Shown: positions 16,119 through 24,068 of the stretch, one piece after another | Numbering within the stretch: position 1 is the stretch's first letter | Layout: the number at the start of each line of letters is the position of its first letter | Source of the DNA: Acidobacteriota bacterium | Lineage (GTDB): Bacteria > Acidobacteriota > Blastocatellia > UBA7656 | DNA: 33,415 bases | Reading direction: 5' to 3' | Assembly: GCA_040754075.1 (NCBI GenBank) | Contig: JBFMDH010000050.1 | Location: forward strand, 1-33,415 | Notes under the pieces: generated by a model | What the model was told of the DNA's origin: nothing | Databases searched by the model: none | What the model saw: only the letters and a program-made list of their open reading frames with translations | Program-made: the position numbers and the translations under genes

Positions 16119-16928
16119 TTAATAGGGACGGTAATAATCATCATCTTCGTCGCGGCGGTAAACCGGAACTTTCGGCGGACGTTTTTTGCGAAACAGAAAT
16201 GATAGCACGAGTCCGGTAACGAATCCGCCGATATGCGCCATGTAGGCGACCCCGCCGCCTCTTTGATGAACGCTTGAGGTGTACTGGCTGAAAATTTGAA
16301 TGACAATCCAGAAACCCAACACGACAACGGCAGGCACTTCGGTGATGGTTGAAAAGAAACCGAGCGGAACGATGGCGCGCACACGGTTTTTCGGAAACAT
16401 CACCAGGTATGCGCCGAGCACCCCGGCAATCGCCCCCGATGCGCCGAGATTGGGAATCACTGAAGTCGGGTCAACATAAATTTGCGCGAAGGTGGCGGCA
16501 ACCCCACAAATCAAATAGAAAAACGCGAAGTTAAAATGTCCGAAATTGTCTTCGATGTTATCACCAAAAATCCACAGATAAAGCATATTGCCGATGATGT
16601 GCATCCAGCCGCCATGCATAAACATCGCCGTGAGAATGGTCAACCAGATGGGCGACGGTCCCGGATATTGCGGAATGATGATTTCGCGTGCGTTTCTCGC
16701 GGTGACTTCAGCTTGTCCGCCGCGCAAGGTTACTGGCGTTTTTAAATCTTCGCCGGAAGTGATTTCATAAGGCACGACCGAATAGCCATAGGTAAATATT
16801 TCGCCGCTTTTGGTTTGCAAAATCTGTTGCAAAAACAGAAAGACCACAACATTGATTGCCACAAAAGCATAAACCACAAACGGGGTCGTCAAACGGTCTG
16901 AATTATCGTCACCAATCGGGAAAAGCAT
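16119..16928 (-). CDS. Rhomboid family intramembrane serine protease
   Basis: 269 residues from ATG 16928, with GGAG seven bases before it. Rhomboids cut membrane proteins within or near their transmembrane helices. Catalytic Ser164 is in LGASGAIAG, and His232 is in AHIGGFVTG. The oxyanion-side motif HIIGNMLYLWIFGDNIED is present in membrane helix 2. Six or so hydrophobic helices are visible. A loop of about 60 residues after the first helix is longer than in many members. The C-terminus is rich in charged residues and tyrosine (RRDEDDDYYRPY). It shares direction and close spacing with the ABC genes downstream; a 125-base repeat element separates it from nadK. Confidence 0.93.
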   Translation of the reverse strand: MLFPIGDDNSDRLTTPFVVYAFVAINVVVFLFLQQILQTKSGEIFTYGYSVVPYEITSGEDLKTPVTLRGGQAEVTARNAREIIIPQYPGPSPIWLTILTAMFMHGGWMHIIGNMLYLWIFGDNIEDNFGHFNFAFFYLICGVAATFAQIYVDPTSVIPNLGASGAIAGVLGAYLVMFPKNRVRAIVPLGFFSTITEVPAVVVLGFWIVIQIFSQYTSSVHQRGGGVAYMAHIGGFVTGLVLSFLFRKKRPPKVPVYRRDEDDDYYRPY

Positions 16929-16936
16929 GTTCGCTC

Positions 16937-17047
16937 CAGTAGGCAGTAAGCGGTAGGCAGTTAGGATAGCAATTTGTGCCTCTCGGCTTAATAAGAAATT
17001 AGCTTGCAAGACTCAGCAGTGATGATGAAAACTGCCTACTGCCTACT
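16937..17047. repeat. Palindromic heptanucleotide repeat element in the nadK-rhomboid spacer
   Basis: The left arm (16937-16962) holds three tandem heptads of the type GTAGGCA. The right arm (17030-17047) holds two copies in inverse orientation (ACTGCCT). The unique centre is about 67 bases. The element fills almost all of the spacer and would form the 5' leader of the rhomboid mRNA. It resembles the short tandemly repeated heptamers known in cyanobacteria and REP-like palindromes. Confidence 0.7.
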
Positions 17048-17053
17048 CTCTTT

Positions 17054-17905
17054 CTATCTTCCGCTCCATTTCAATTTGCTGCGGAGAATTTCAAAATAGT
17101 TATGACCCTTTGCCACAATCGTATTAAAGGTTTTTTCACTCTTTCTAATTTCGATTACGTCGCCCACTTTTAATTGGACACTAACCTGCCCGTCTGATGC
17201 CAGCATGACTTCCTGTCCATGAGTTTTCAGTTCCAGTTTGATGTCGGCAGTGTCCGGCAAAATCAACGGACGATTGGTGAGGGTGTGCGGGCAAATTGGC
17301 GCAATGGCAATCGCGCCGACGCTCGGATAAATAATCGGGCCGCCTGCCGAAAGGTTGTAAGCGGTCGAACCTGTCGGGGTCGCAACAATCAGCCCGTCGG
17401 CGCGATAGGTGGTGACCGGCGCATTCGAGGCGGAAAAATCCAGTTCAATCATGCGCGCCAGCGTCGCTTTGTTGACTACCACATCATTGAGCGCCGACCC
17501 TGAACCGATAATTTGCGACTGGCGCACCACCTGCCAGTCAATCAGGGTGCGATGGGTGATTTGATATTCACCGCGCAGAAAATTTTCAAGCGCCGGGATG
17601 GCTTCTTCAACGCTGAATTCGGTCAGGTAACCGAGGGTTCCGAGATTGATGCCTAAAACCGGTGTGCCGCAACCGCCGATGGCGCGGGCGACACCCAGCA
17701 TGGTGCCGTCGCCGCCCAGGGCGACAATCAATCCGCAGAGGCTGGCAATCTCTTTTTCACTGGCAGAGTAAGCGTTTTCGGGAATCTCTGTGGCGCGGTC
17801 TTTGATGAACAGTTCGATATTTTTATCTGCTGCCCAGGCAGCGATTTCATTGGCTACTTTGGTGGCGCGAGGCTCCTGAGGTTTTATGAACACGCCGATT
17901 TTCAT
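17054..17905 (-). CDS. nadK: NAD kinase
   Basis: A 283-residue NAD kinase, which phosphorylates NAD to NADP. The family motifs are complete: GGDGTMLGVARAIGG with the catalytic Asp, NLGTLGYLTEF, the nucleotide-binding ADGLIVATPTGSTAYNLSAGGPI, and the C-terminal PICPHTLTNRP. The N-terminal Rossmann strand begins at MKIGVFIKP, so ATG 17905 is preferred over the open frame back to 17974. The ribosome site is weak. It sits 93 bases after an unknown gene in the same direction. Confidence 0.96.
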   Translation of the reverse strand: MKIGVFIKPQEPRATKVANEIAAWAADKNIELFIKDRATEIPENAYSASEKEIASLCGLIVALGGDGTMLGVARAIGGCGTPVLGINLGTLGYLTEFSVEEAIPALENFLRGEYQITHRTLIDWQVVRQSQIIGSGSALNDVVVNKATLARMIELDFSASNAPVTTYRADGLIVATPTGSTAYNLSAGGPIIYPSVGAIAIAPICPHTLTNRPLILPDTADIKLELKTHGQEVMLASDGQVSVQLKVGDVIEIRKSEKTFNTIVAKGHNYFEILRSKLKWSGR

Positions 17906-17998
17906 CGAACATAACCGCCGCTTCGAGAGTTTGAAGTTCGTTGATACTGTAGCAACCCGCTGTGGAAAAACCAAAGGGCTTCGTGCAGGATATGATTT

Positions 17999-18907
17999 TT
18001 ATTCGGAAGCGGCGGCGTGATGTTCCTGAATGACCGGAACCCATAAAACCAGGCGACGTGTGACTTTGACATTGTCCGGTTGCAGACCGATTTCAAACAC
18101 ATCATATTCACCGGCGAGCGTCACATATTCATCATAAAGTTTTTTCAACGCTTCACCGGCTTCCTGTTCGATACGCGCCAAATCTTCGCGCAACTCTGTA
18201 TCCGCGAGCGTCAGCGGTCCGGTGATGGGTTTGGGTTTTGTTGAGCGAAACACTCTGCCCGCAAGCGTCGAAAACAATTGTGCCAGGCGATTCTCACTTT
18301 CAAAGAACCAACGTTGTCGGGTAATCCAGGTGTCGCTGATTTCTTCGGCGCTCACGTCAATCGCCGCATGGCGTTCGCGTATCTGTTCAAGTTGTAACTC
18401 GAATTTATTGCGCAAACGTTTGAGTTCCGGTTCGACACGTCCAAGCGCGGCTTCGGCAATGCGCGCGAGAAAATCTTTCAAGTCATCTTCGGGAGCCGAA
18501 AACAAACCGAACACCGGATTGAAATAGAGGCGCAGTTTTTCCGCGCGCGCCAGTTTATCAATCAACTCGGTTTCGTACTGCGCGAATTCCGCGAGCGTAG
18601 TTTCATAAGTGCCTGGCTCATAATCGATGTTGGCGTTGGCAACCGCCTGATATTTCAACTCTCTATCGGCGGAGATTGCCGGTTTATCCCAGTCAATCGC
18701 CAAATCGGATTCCGGTATCCAGGCGCTGTAGTGGCGTTCTTCGGAATGATGCAGTCCGGCTCTGAGGCTGCGAAAATTGACCCGGCATTCAATTAACATT
18801 GCCGGTCTGTAGAGCAATCGACTGGCAGAAACTTCTGCGTCTGTGAGGTGCAGCCAAAATTCCTGCGCGTCCTTGATGTGAAGCGGTTTAGGGGCGTCCT
18901 TGGTCAT
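17999..18907 (-). CDS. Hypothetical helical/coiled-coil protein
   Basis: 302 residues from ATG 18907, with AAAGG before it. I do not recognise the family. The protein is soluble, charged and without a signal peptide. The N-terminal 100 residues look beta-rich (AMLIECRVNFRSLRAGL, SAWIPESDLAIDW). The middle (about 110-215) is strongly helical with long Glu/Arg-rich stretches (RNKFELQLEQIRERHAAI) compatible with coiled coil. The C-terminus ends in a short beta segment (RRLVLWVPVIQEHHAAASE). It lies between a zinc-ribbon coiled-coil gene and nadK, all in one direction. An association with a larger machine is possible, but no function can be assigned. Confidence 0.7.
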   Translation of the reverse strand: MTKDAPKPLHIKDAQEFWLHLTDAEVSASRLLYRPAMLIECRVNFRSLRAGLHHSEERHYSAWIPESDLAIDWDKPAISADRELKYQAVANANIDYEPGTYETTLAEFAQYETELIDKLARAEKLRLYFNPVFGLFSAPEDDLKDFLARIAEAALGRVEPELKRLRNKFELQLEQIRERHAAIDVSAEEISDTWITRQRWFFESENRLAQLFSTLAGRVFRSTKPKPITGPLTLADTELREDLARIEQEAGEALKKLYDEYVTLAGEYDVFEIGLQPDNVKVTRRLVLWVPVIQEHHAAASE

Positions 18908-19006
18908 AAAACAACCTTTATTCAATTTTAAAAATTTGCAAAGGGATGAAGGCTCAGATTGGCAGAGACCCGTTTGTGCCGGAAACGATAGACTGAACCT
19001 GTAAAA

Positions 19007-19744
19007 CTAGCTCGTAACCGTTTCCACAGATTGATTCGAGTCCGGGCGGTAATAAAGAATGCGACCGCAATTTTCACAGGTAATCATCTGGTCACCTTTA
19101 CGCACATCGCTGAACACCTTGGGACGCACCTTCACCCGACAAGCTGAACAAACGCCATCGCGAATTTCCGAAAGCGCCTGTCCGCGTTTGGCTTTCGACA
19201 TTCGCTCATAGGTGGCGAGTTGCGATCTGGGAAAACTGGTAATCAAGCCGCTACGTTTGGTGTTCAAATCAATAAGTGCTTGCTCGCATTCCTGGACTTC
19301 TTTATCGAGAGTTGCGAGGAATTGATCAACCTCATGGCGTTTTTGTTCAACATCCGGAGCCAGGGTTTTCAACTGTTCATCGAATTTTTCAATCTCTTCG
19401 AGACCTTTGAGAATCTCAGTTTCGTAGGTGTTAACCTGTTTTTTGGTAACATCGATTTCACGAAGCGCCGTCGAATATTCCTTTTCATTGGTGACACGCA
19501 TCAAGTCTTGCTTGAATTTTTCGTGATGTTCCTGGGCGGTAGCGAGGTCGAATTCCAGTTGTTTACGTTCTGCAATTTTTTGCTCGTGTTTAGTCTGTAA
19601 AGCCAGGAACTCTGCCGCTTGGGTCTTGAACTCGTTTTCTGCGTTTTCCCGTTCAACAGGTATTTTGGACAACCTGTCGGTAATTCGGATTATTTCAAGG
19701 TCAAGTTCCTGGAGCTCAATGAGCTGACTCAATTCTCGGCTCAC
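19007..19744 (-). CDS. Zinc-ribbon coiled-coil protein (COG1579 type)
   Basis: A 245-residue protein with a long alpha-helical hairpin (about 1-190, heptad-rich, e.g. LIELQELDLEIIRITDRL). A C-terminal four-cysteine zinc ribbon follows: CSAC near 196-199 and CENCG near 220-224. This matches the COG1579/CT398 group, which is thought to bind nucleic acid or partner proteins; the role is still poorly known. The start is GTG with GGAGGG upstream. The gene is divergent from the TlpA-like gene and is the first of the minus-strand run leading to nadK. Confidence 0.88.
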   Translation of the reverse strand: MSRELSQLIELQELDLEIIRITDRLSKIPVERENAENEFKTQAAEFLALQTKHEQKIAERKQLEFDLATAQEHHEKFKQDLMRVTNEKEYSTALREIDVTKKQVNTYETEILKGLEEIEKFDEQLKTLAPDVEQKRHEVDQFLATLDKEVQECEQALIDLNTKRSGLITSFPRSQLATYERMSKAKRGQALSEIRDGVCSACRVKVRPKVFSDVRKGDQMITCENCGRILYYRPDSNQSVETVTS

Positions 19745-19847
19745 GGATTCCCTCCATTTTTTTCAGCCGAAGTCTACTATACCCATCGCGGATTCTCAAG
19801 CGCCACACAGGAAAAGTGGCACTGCTGGCGAGATTGTTGGAATAAAA

Positions 19848-19913
19848 TTGCCCGAATAAAAATTTCTACGCTAGAATGCCTTTTACGTTTGACAAGCCAT
19901 TTGGCGTCAAACG
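19848..19913 (+). promoter_or_regulatory. Promoter and leader hairpin for the TlpA-like gene
   Basis: TTGCCC (19848-19853), an 18-base spacer and TAGAAT (19872-19877) form a plausible promoter. Just downstream is an 8-bp stem (19886-19893 with 19906-19913) with an inner GCCA/TGGC stem. It would lie at the 5' end of the transcript, about 40 bases before the ribosome site GGAGG at 19943-19947. Confidence 0.4.
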
Positions 19914-19953
19914 CGGGCCGCCGATTAGTTCGCGACAATTTTGGAGGATACGA

Positions 19954-20487
19954 ATGAAACTATTTTTTATCGCCTGTCTGGCAGTGCTTTTGACCGTTCC
20001 GGGGTTTTCGACCATAAAATCTGAAGCCTCAAGTCCGGGCGAAGAAAGCAAAGCTTTCCCTGAAATCGCGCTGCTCACCCTGGACGGTAAACCCGTCAAA
20101 CAGACGGAACTCAAAGGTGAAGTTTATGTTGTGGATTTCTGGGCGACCTGGTGCGGCCCCTGCCTGGTCGAGGTTCCCAATTTCAACGCCTTGCAAGCCA
20201 AGTATGCCGATAAAGGTCTAAAAGTGCTTGCCGTGACCATGGCATCGGGTGAAGCCAAAGAGGTCGTGCCCTTTGTGACGCGCTATAAAATGAAATATTC
20301 GGTGGTGATGATTCAGGACGAAGACAATAGTCCCGTCGCCCGCGATCTGGACATCATGGGATTTCCCACCACCTTCGTAGTTACCAAAGATTGGAAAATT
20401 TATAAACGTTACAATGGCACCTCTGCCAAAAAGATGGCGCAGATGGAAGCCGATATACAAAATTTGTTGAATGCAAAAGCTGAGTAA
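19954..20487 (+). CDS. TlpA-like exported thioredoxin-fold protein
   Basis: A 177-residue thioredoxin-family protein with an N-terminal signal peptide (MKLFFIACLAVLLTVPGFS). The redox motif WCGPC has Cys67 and Cys70. The cis-proline motif is GFPTTFVV. The TlpA/ResA-type arrangement (PEIALLTLDGKPV, then VVDFWATWCGPC) indicates a thiol-disulfide role outside the cytoplasm, such as cytochrome c maturation or protein reduction; no partner gene is adjacent. ATG 19954 with GGAGG seven bases upstream is clearly better than the longer frame from 19876. It shares a bidirectional terminator with the convergent HTH gene. Confidence 0.92.
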   Translation: MKLFFIACLAVLLTVPGFSTIKSEASSPGEESKAFPEIALLTLDGKPVKQTELKGEVYVVDFWATWCGPCLVEVPNFNALQAKYADKGLKVLAVTMASGEAKEVVPFVTRYKMKYSVVMIQDEDNSPVARDLDIMGFPTTFVVTKDWKIYKRYNGTSAKKMAQMEADIQNLLNAKAE

Positions 20488-20515
20488 GGCGGGCGAAAAA
20501 TTTTCAAAAAACAAA

Positions 20516-20558
20516 CGGCAATCGGTGATTAACTCTTACCGGTTGCCGCTCGTTTTTT
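20516..20558. terminator. Bidirectional terminator overlapping the HTH gene end
   Basis: An 11-bp stem with one G-U (20516-20526 with 20538-20548) is followed on the plus strand by a run of six T's (20553-20558). On the minus strand it is followed by another T-rich stretch. The stop codon of the minus-strand HTH gene lies in the loop, so that gene's last codons form one arm. Confidence 0.75.
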
Positions 20559-20822
20559 GCTTTCCGATTTGACGCTTTTACGTTGGCGACGCAATTTTGC
20601 GCCGGTCATGTGACCGTTTTGAAAGTAATCGGCAACCTGTTTGGAAAGGGTGTTGCGGTGAACGCCGAGTTTGGCGGAAGCTTTGGAAAGGTTGCCGCCA
20701 TTTTGATTCAAGACCGCCAGAATAAAATGTTTTTGAAATTCCTCGACGGCATCCTTGTAAGAAATCCCACCTTCAACCATCTCAATCACGATTGCTTCTA
20801 ACCTGCTTTTCAACGTTGTCAT
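20529..20822 (-). CDS. Small Fis-type helix-turn-helix protein
   Basis: A 97-residue protein. Residues about 25-66 match the Fis/NtrC C-terminal HTH: FQKHFILAVLNQNGGN, then LSKASAKLGVHRNTLSKQVADY, where the second part holds the recognition helix. The last 30 residues are highly basic (KLRRQRKSVKSESKKRAATGKS), as in nucleoid or DNA-bending proteins. No receiver or ATPase domain is fused. A stand-alone regulator or nucleoid protein is inferred. AAGG lies ten bases before the ATG, and CvpA lies just upstream on the same strand. Confidence 0.8.
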   Translation of the reverse strand: MTTLKSRLEAIVIEMVEGGISYKDAVEEFQKHFILAVLNQNGGNLSKASAKLGVHRNTLSKQVADYFQNGHMTGAKLRRQRKSVKSESKKRAATGKS

Positions 20823-20850
20823 AAATTTCTAGCCTTGGAACCTGGGCGGT

Positions 20851-21387
20851 TCATTTTTTATTTTTAGTTTTTTGTTGCCAAAAATCCGTAACCGTTTGAT
20901 AGCCTTCTGAAAATTGGGCGCTCAGTTCGCCGGATGCCAGATAAGCAGTCACCCGCGTGCCTTCCAGCAATAGCGGCGCAAAGGTGGCTTTCTGCACCGC
21001 CTCAAGCTTAATCGGAAAAGCCGTGAGCGCCAGATACATGACCGCACACGCCAGCCACCCGCGCAAAAATCCGAAGGTCGCGCCCAAAGCCTTGTCGAAC
21101 CAGTCGAGCCTTGCGCGCTTCAAAGCGCGCCGCAATTTGTATGACACCAGGCTTCCGGCAATTACCAGGAGTAAAAATACGGCAATGAACCCAAGCAAAT
21201 TGGCTGCCCGTTCGGTTTCCACAAAGGGTCTGACAACCACTGCCGCAAAGCGGTAAAACCACATGGCGGCAAACCATCCTAAAATGGTTGAAGCAAGCGA
21301 CAGTAATCCTTTGAGGATGCCCTTCATTGCTCCTAAGACGGTTGAGGCGACAATAACGATCAGGACAAAGTAATCTAAAAAATTCAT
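20851..21387 (-). CDS. CvpA family membrane protein
   Basis: A 178-residue CvpA-type protein with four hydrophobic segments. These are FLDYFVLIVIVASTVLGAMKG with the family's LDYFVL opening, STILGWFAAMWFYRFAAVVV, LGFIAVFLLLVIAGSLVSY and FLRGWLACAVMYLALTAF. CvpA proteins are inner-membrane proteins linked to colicin V production and envelope stress; the family often neighbours purine genes, as here with purC directly upstream. There is no Shine-Dalgarno sequence; the bases before the ATG belong to a repeat arm instead. Confidence 0.85.
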   Translation of the reverse strand: MNFLDYFVLIVIVASTVLGAMKGILKGLLSLASTILGWFAAMWFYRFAAVVVRPFVETERAANLLGFIAVFLLLVIAGSLVSYKLRRALKRARLDWFDKALGATFGFLRGWLACAVMYLALTAFPIKLEAVQKATFAPLLLEGTRVTAYLASGELSAQFSEGYQTVTDFWQQKTKNKK

Positions 21388-21390
21388 AGG

Positions 21391-21458
21391 AGGCAGGATG
21401 CAGGATTCAGGATTTAGATAGTTGGATAGTGATGTCTAAACCCTGAATGCTAAATCCT
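21391..21458. repeat. Palindromic heptad repeat element spanning the purC-cvpA junction
   Basis: The left arm, GCAGGAT-GCAGGAT-TCAGGAT-TTAGATA (about 21393-21420), and an inverse right arm (about 21434-21458) surround a 13-base centre. The left arm abuts the cvpA start codon. The right arm encodes the last eight codons and stop of purC. Confidence 0.6.
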
Positions 21459-22335
21459 CTTTTCCGGTCAAAAGTTTGTAGGCTTCAATGTACTTCTCGC
21501 TTGTCCGCTCAACGACCGTGTCAGGCAAAACGGGTGCCGGCGGTTGTTTATTCCAATCGAGCGTTTCCAGGTAATCACGCACGAACTGTTTATCAAACGA
21601 CGGCTGCGCGTGACCGGGTTCATACAATGCTTTAGCCCAGAAACGGGACGAATCGGGGGTGAGCGCTTCGTCAACTAAAATAATTTCGCTGTCTTTCATG
21701 CCGAATTCAAATTTGGTATCGGCGATGATGATGCCGCGCGTGTCTGCATATTCGGCGGCTTTCGTATAAATTTTCAGGGTCAAGGCTTTCAGTTTCTCTG
21801 TGGCTTCGCTGCCGACAATATTTGCCATCTCGCGTTCGCTGATATTGATGTCATGCCCGCTTTCGGCTTTGGTTGCCGGAGTAAAAATCACTTCCGGGAG
21901 TTTGTCGGATTCTTGGAGACCGGCGGGCAAGCGAATGCCGCAGACTTCGCCGGTCGCCTGATATTCTTTCCATCCCGAACCGGAAAGATAACCGCGCGCT
22001 ACACATTCAATCGGGAAGACCTCGGCGCGCTTAACGAGCATCGAACGCCCGATAAGCTGGTCTTTGTACTCAGGCAAAGGCGCAGGATAGGCATCGACAT
22101 CTGTAGTGATTAAGTGAGTGGTAACCGTGTCTTTCAAAAAATCGAACCAGAAGAGCGAGAGCCTGGTGAGCACCATGCCTTTAAAGGGAATCGCATTCGG
22201 GAGCACGACATCAAAAGCCGACAGGCGGTCGGTTGCGACAATCAGCAACCGGTCTCCGACTGCATAAACGTCGCGCACCTTGCCGCGTCTGAAAAGCGTT
22301 ACCCCCGGAATATCCGTCTGCGAAAGCGTTTTAAT
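21436..22335 (-). CDS. purC: SAICAR synthase (phosphoribosylaminoimidazole-succinocarboxamide synthase)
   Basis: PurC joins aspartate to CAIR with ATP in purine synthesis. The family blocks are present: FRRGKVRDVYAVGDRLLIVATDRLSAFD (the glycine-rich ATP loop), IPFKGMVLTRLSLFWF, VECVARGYLSGSGWKEY-like, TPATKAESGHD and the C-terminal DTKFEFGM. The open frame runs back to 22452, but homology begins only at KTLSQTDIPGV. The codon there is ATT at 22335, with AGAGG eight bases before it, giving 299 residues, the usual length. No ATG, GTG or TTG has such a site; alternatives are TTG 22353, ATG 22407 and TTG 22452. The final residues are encoded by a repeat arm. Confidence 0.95.
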   Translation of the reverse strand: MKTLSQTDIPGVTLFRRGKVRDVYAVGDRLLIVATDRLSAFDVVLPNAIPFKGMVLTRLSLFWFDFLKDTVTTHLITTDVDAYPAPLPEYKDQLIGRSMLVKRAEVFPIECVARGYLSGSGWKEYQATGEVCGIRLPAGLQESDKLPEVIFTPATKAESGHDINISEREMANIVGSEATEKLKALTLKIYTKAAEYADTRGIIIADTKFEFGMKDSEIILVDEALTPDSSRFWAKALYEPGHAQPSFDKQFVRDYLETLDWNKQPPAPVLPDTVVERTSEKYIEAYKLLTGKEDLAFRV

Positions 22336-22601
22336 TTTTACACCCTCTTTCAAATTGAATTGCCAAATTGTAGGGAATTTTAGCGAATGGTGACCATAAC
22401 CCCGCATTAAGCAGACGGCATTATTCATCTGAGGTTGATGCTTGTCAAGCAATGCGAGTGAAATCAGCGACGGGAATTTTCAGAAGCTTTCCGGCGAATT
22501 GTCTGGTCTTCACGAAACCGTTGTACTATCTTGTCAGCGACCCCAGCCCCATTAAAAAAGCGCCGGTTTTTATTGAGTTTTTTGATTGATGGAACACCAA
22601 C

Positions 22602-24068
22602 ATGCCTGGACACAAAGCGGTGATACCGGAAATCCCGATTTTCGATGAGGCTTCTGAATTACGGGCTGAAGATTTGACAGAGGCGCGGCATTATTTGCCG
22701 AAGGCTTGCGAAAGCGAGTTGGAAATTTTCGCCCGCAGACAACTTCGTGCCCGCCGCCGCCTCACCTTGATGCGGGCGTTTTATCACCACCATCCTTGTC
22801 GTCTGGCGCGGCTTCATCTGCTTGCCGGATGTGCCATTGCGCTTGGTCGCTTTGCAGGTTTTTCCGCAAGCTACGACCGGCTTGGCGAAGCCTTTATGCC
22901 GGTAGATAGCGACGGCAACCCGCGCACCGAAGGCTGGAAAATTTATGCAGAAGCCTGTGCGATGCGCCGACCGCTTGAAGTGCGCGATGAATTGTGGCTT
23001 GCGGCACACATGAAAGATTTGGAGGCGGTGAAACTTGCGCGACTCGATGCGGCGTTTTATGAAGAGATGGGCGAGCGTGAAAACGACCCGACCTGGCGAT
23101 TGCTTCGCCAACATATGGAAGTCACCATCGGCGCGCGCTTGATGGATGGCGCGGCGCTCAGCGGAGCGGTCGCTTATGAAACGGCATTTGGCGCAAGCCT
23201 CGCGGTTACCGTCAAACGATTATTCACTGCTGGTTGGGCGTTGCTTGGTCGCTATGCAGTGGAAGGCGTGCGCGCTGTACTTACTTTTAAAAAAGAATCG
23301 CGACGCCATCTCATCAATTACCCACGAACGGCGTTTGCGTTGCTGCGTTATTCGCTCACTGTCTGGAGAGCGTCGAAAGTTTTCAGGCGAGGCGTTCGCG
23401 CGCGTGAGCGCGGTTCGCTTGCAAGTTTTGAAGGCTGGAACCTGCTTGAAGAGGTCATTGGCGACCGCCTTCAAGCGGTGCATCCGATGATTGTTGATTT
23501 TTATACCAACCCTTCGCGTTATCAGGTGAAAGCCGCGCTTGACCTGAAAACCCTTCCGGCGAAATTCTGGTCAAGAGTGGCGACCCTGCTTATTGGTCAA
23601 GGGCTTTATGAAAGTGACAAAGAAGCGATTGATGCGCGCTTTCGCATCTTTCGCCGCCGCGATGGTTCGATGCATTTCGTTCGTGAGCTTTATTGCGGCG
23701 ATAAGATGCGGGTTTTTGATTCCGATTTCATCGTGCGCCAAATGCAAGGGAAGCCTGCGCTCTTTGAAGTCTTCGTTGATTTAAAGGTTGATGTTGAAAT
23801 GGCAGTGCAGCCGATTGAAAACGGTGGGCTTTCAATTCGCGGAAAAAATATTTATTTTCGCGGCGTGCGCCTGCCGCAAACCGGCATCAAGGTCGAATTT
23901 CAAAGCCGCGTGGTCACAGTTGATGGAATAGAACAATTAAACATTGACGGGCAGTTACTGATGCAGCCGCAAACCCGATGGGGAAAATTCCTGGCTTATA
24001 AAGTCCTGCGCCGCCCCGAACACCTCGCCTGCATTCATTACACGGCAACGCCAATCACATCAAATTAA
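22602..24068 (+). CDS. Uncharacterised protein, C-terminal region possibly DUF4166-like
   Basis: A 488-residue protein with no signal peptide. The N-terminal 200 residues are helical and Arg/Glu-rich (ARRQLRARRRLTLMRAFYHH), with hydrophobic patches. Around 205-235 is a possible membrane-associated segment (LFTAGWALLGRYAVEGVRAVLTF). The last 200 residues begin at LQAVHPMIVDFYTNPSRY and continue with WSRVATLLIG, FRRRDGSMHFVREL and ALFEVFVDLKVD. They end with a beta-rich part (GLSIRGKNIYFRGVRLP). This order of blocks reminds me of DUF4166, but I cannot confirm it. Its stop overlaps the convergent 24065 gene by four bases. A link to the SRPBCC and membrane genes downstream is inferred from proximity only. 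Confidence 0.7.
   Translation: MPGHKAVIPEIPIFDEASELRAEDLTEARHYLPKACESELEIFARRQLRARRRLTLMRAFYHHHPCRLARLHLLAGCAIALGRFAGFSASYDRLGEAFMPVDSDGNPRTEGWKIYAEACAMRRPLEVRDELWLAAHMKDLEAVKLARLDAAFYEEMGERENDPTWRLLRQHMEVTIGARLMDGAALSGAVAYETAFGASLAVTVKRLFTAGWALLGRYAVEGVRAVLTFKKESRRHLINYPRTAFALLRYSLTVWRASKVFRRGVRARERGSLASFEGWNLLEEVIGDRLQAVHPMIVDFYTNPSRYQVKAALDLKTLPAKFWSRVATLLIGQGLYESDKEAIDARFRIFRRRDGSMHFVRELYCGDKMRVFDSDFIVRQMQGKPALFEVFVDLKVDVEMAVQPIENGGLSIRGKNIYFRGVRLPQTGIKVEFQSRVVTVDGIEQLNIDGQLLMQPQTRWGKFLAYKVLRRPEHLACIHYTATPITSN

Noticed and set aside
22336-22452. N-terminal extension of purC from TTG 22452
   Set aside because: The 39 extra residues have no similarity to PurC and no ribosome site precedes them.
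22659-23114. A 151-residue minus-strand frame
   Set aside because: It is opposite the longer 488-residue gene and shows no motif or start signal.
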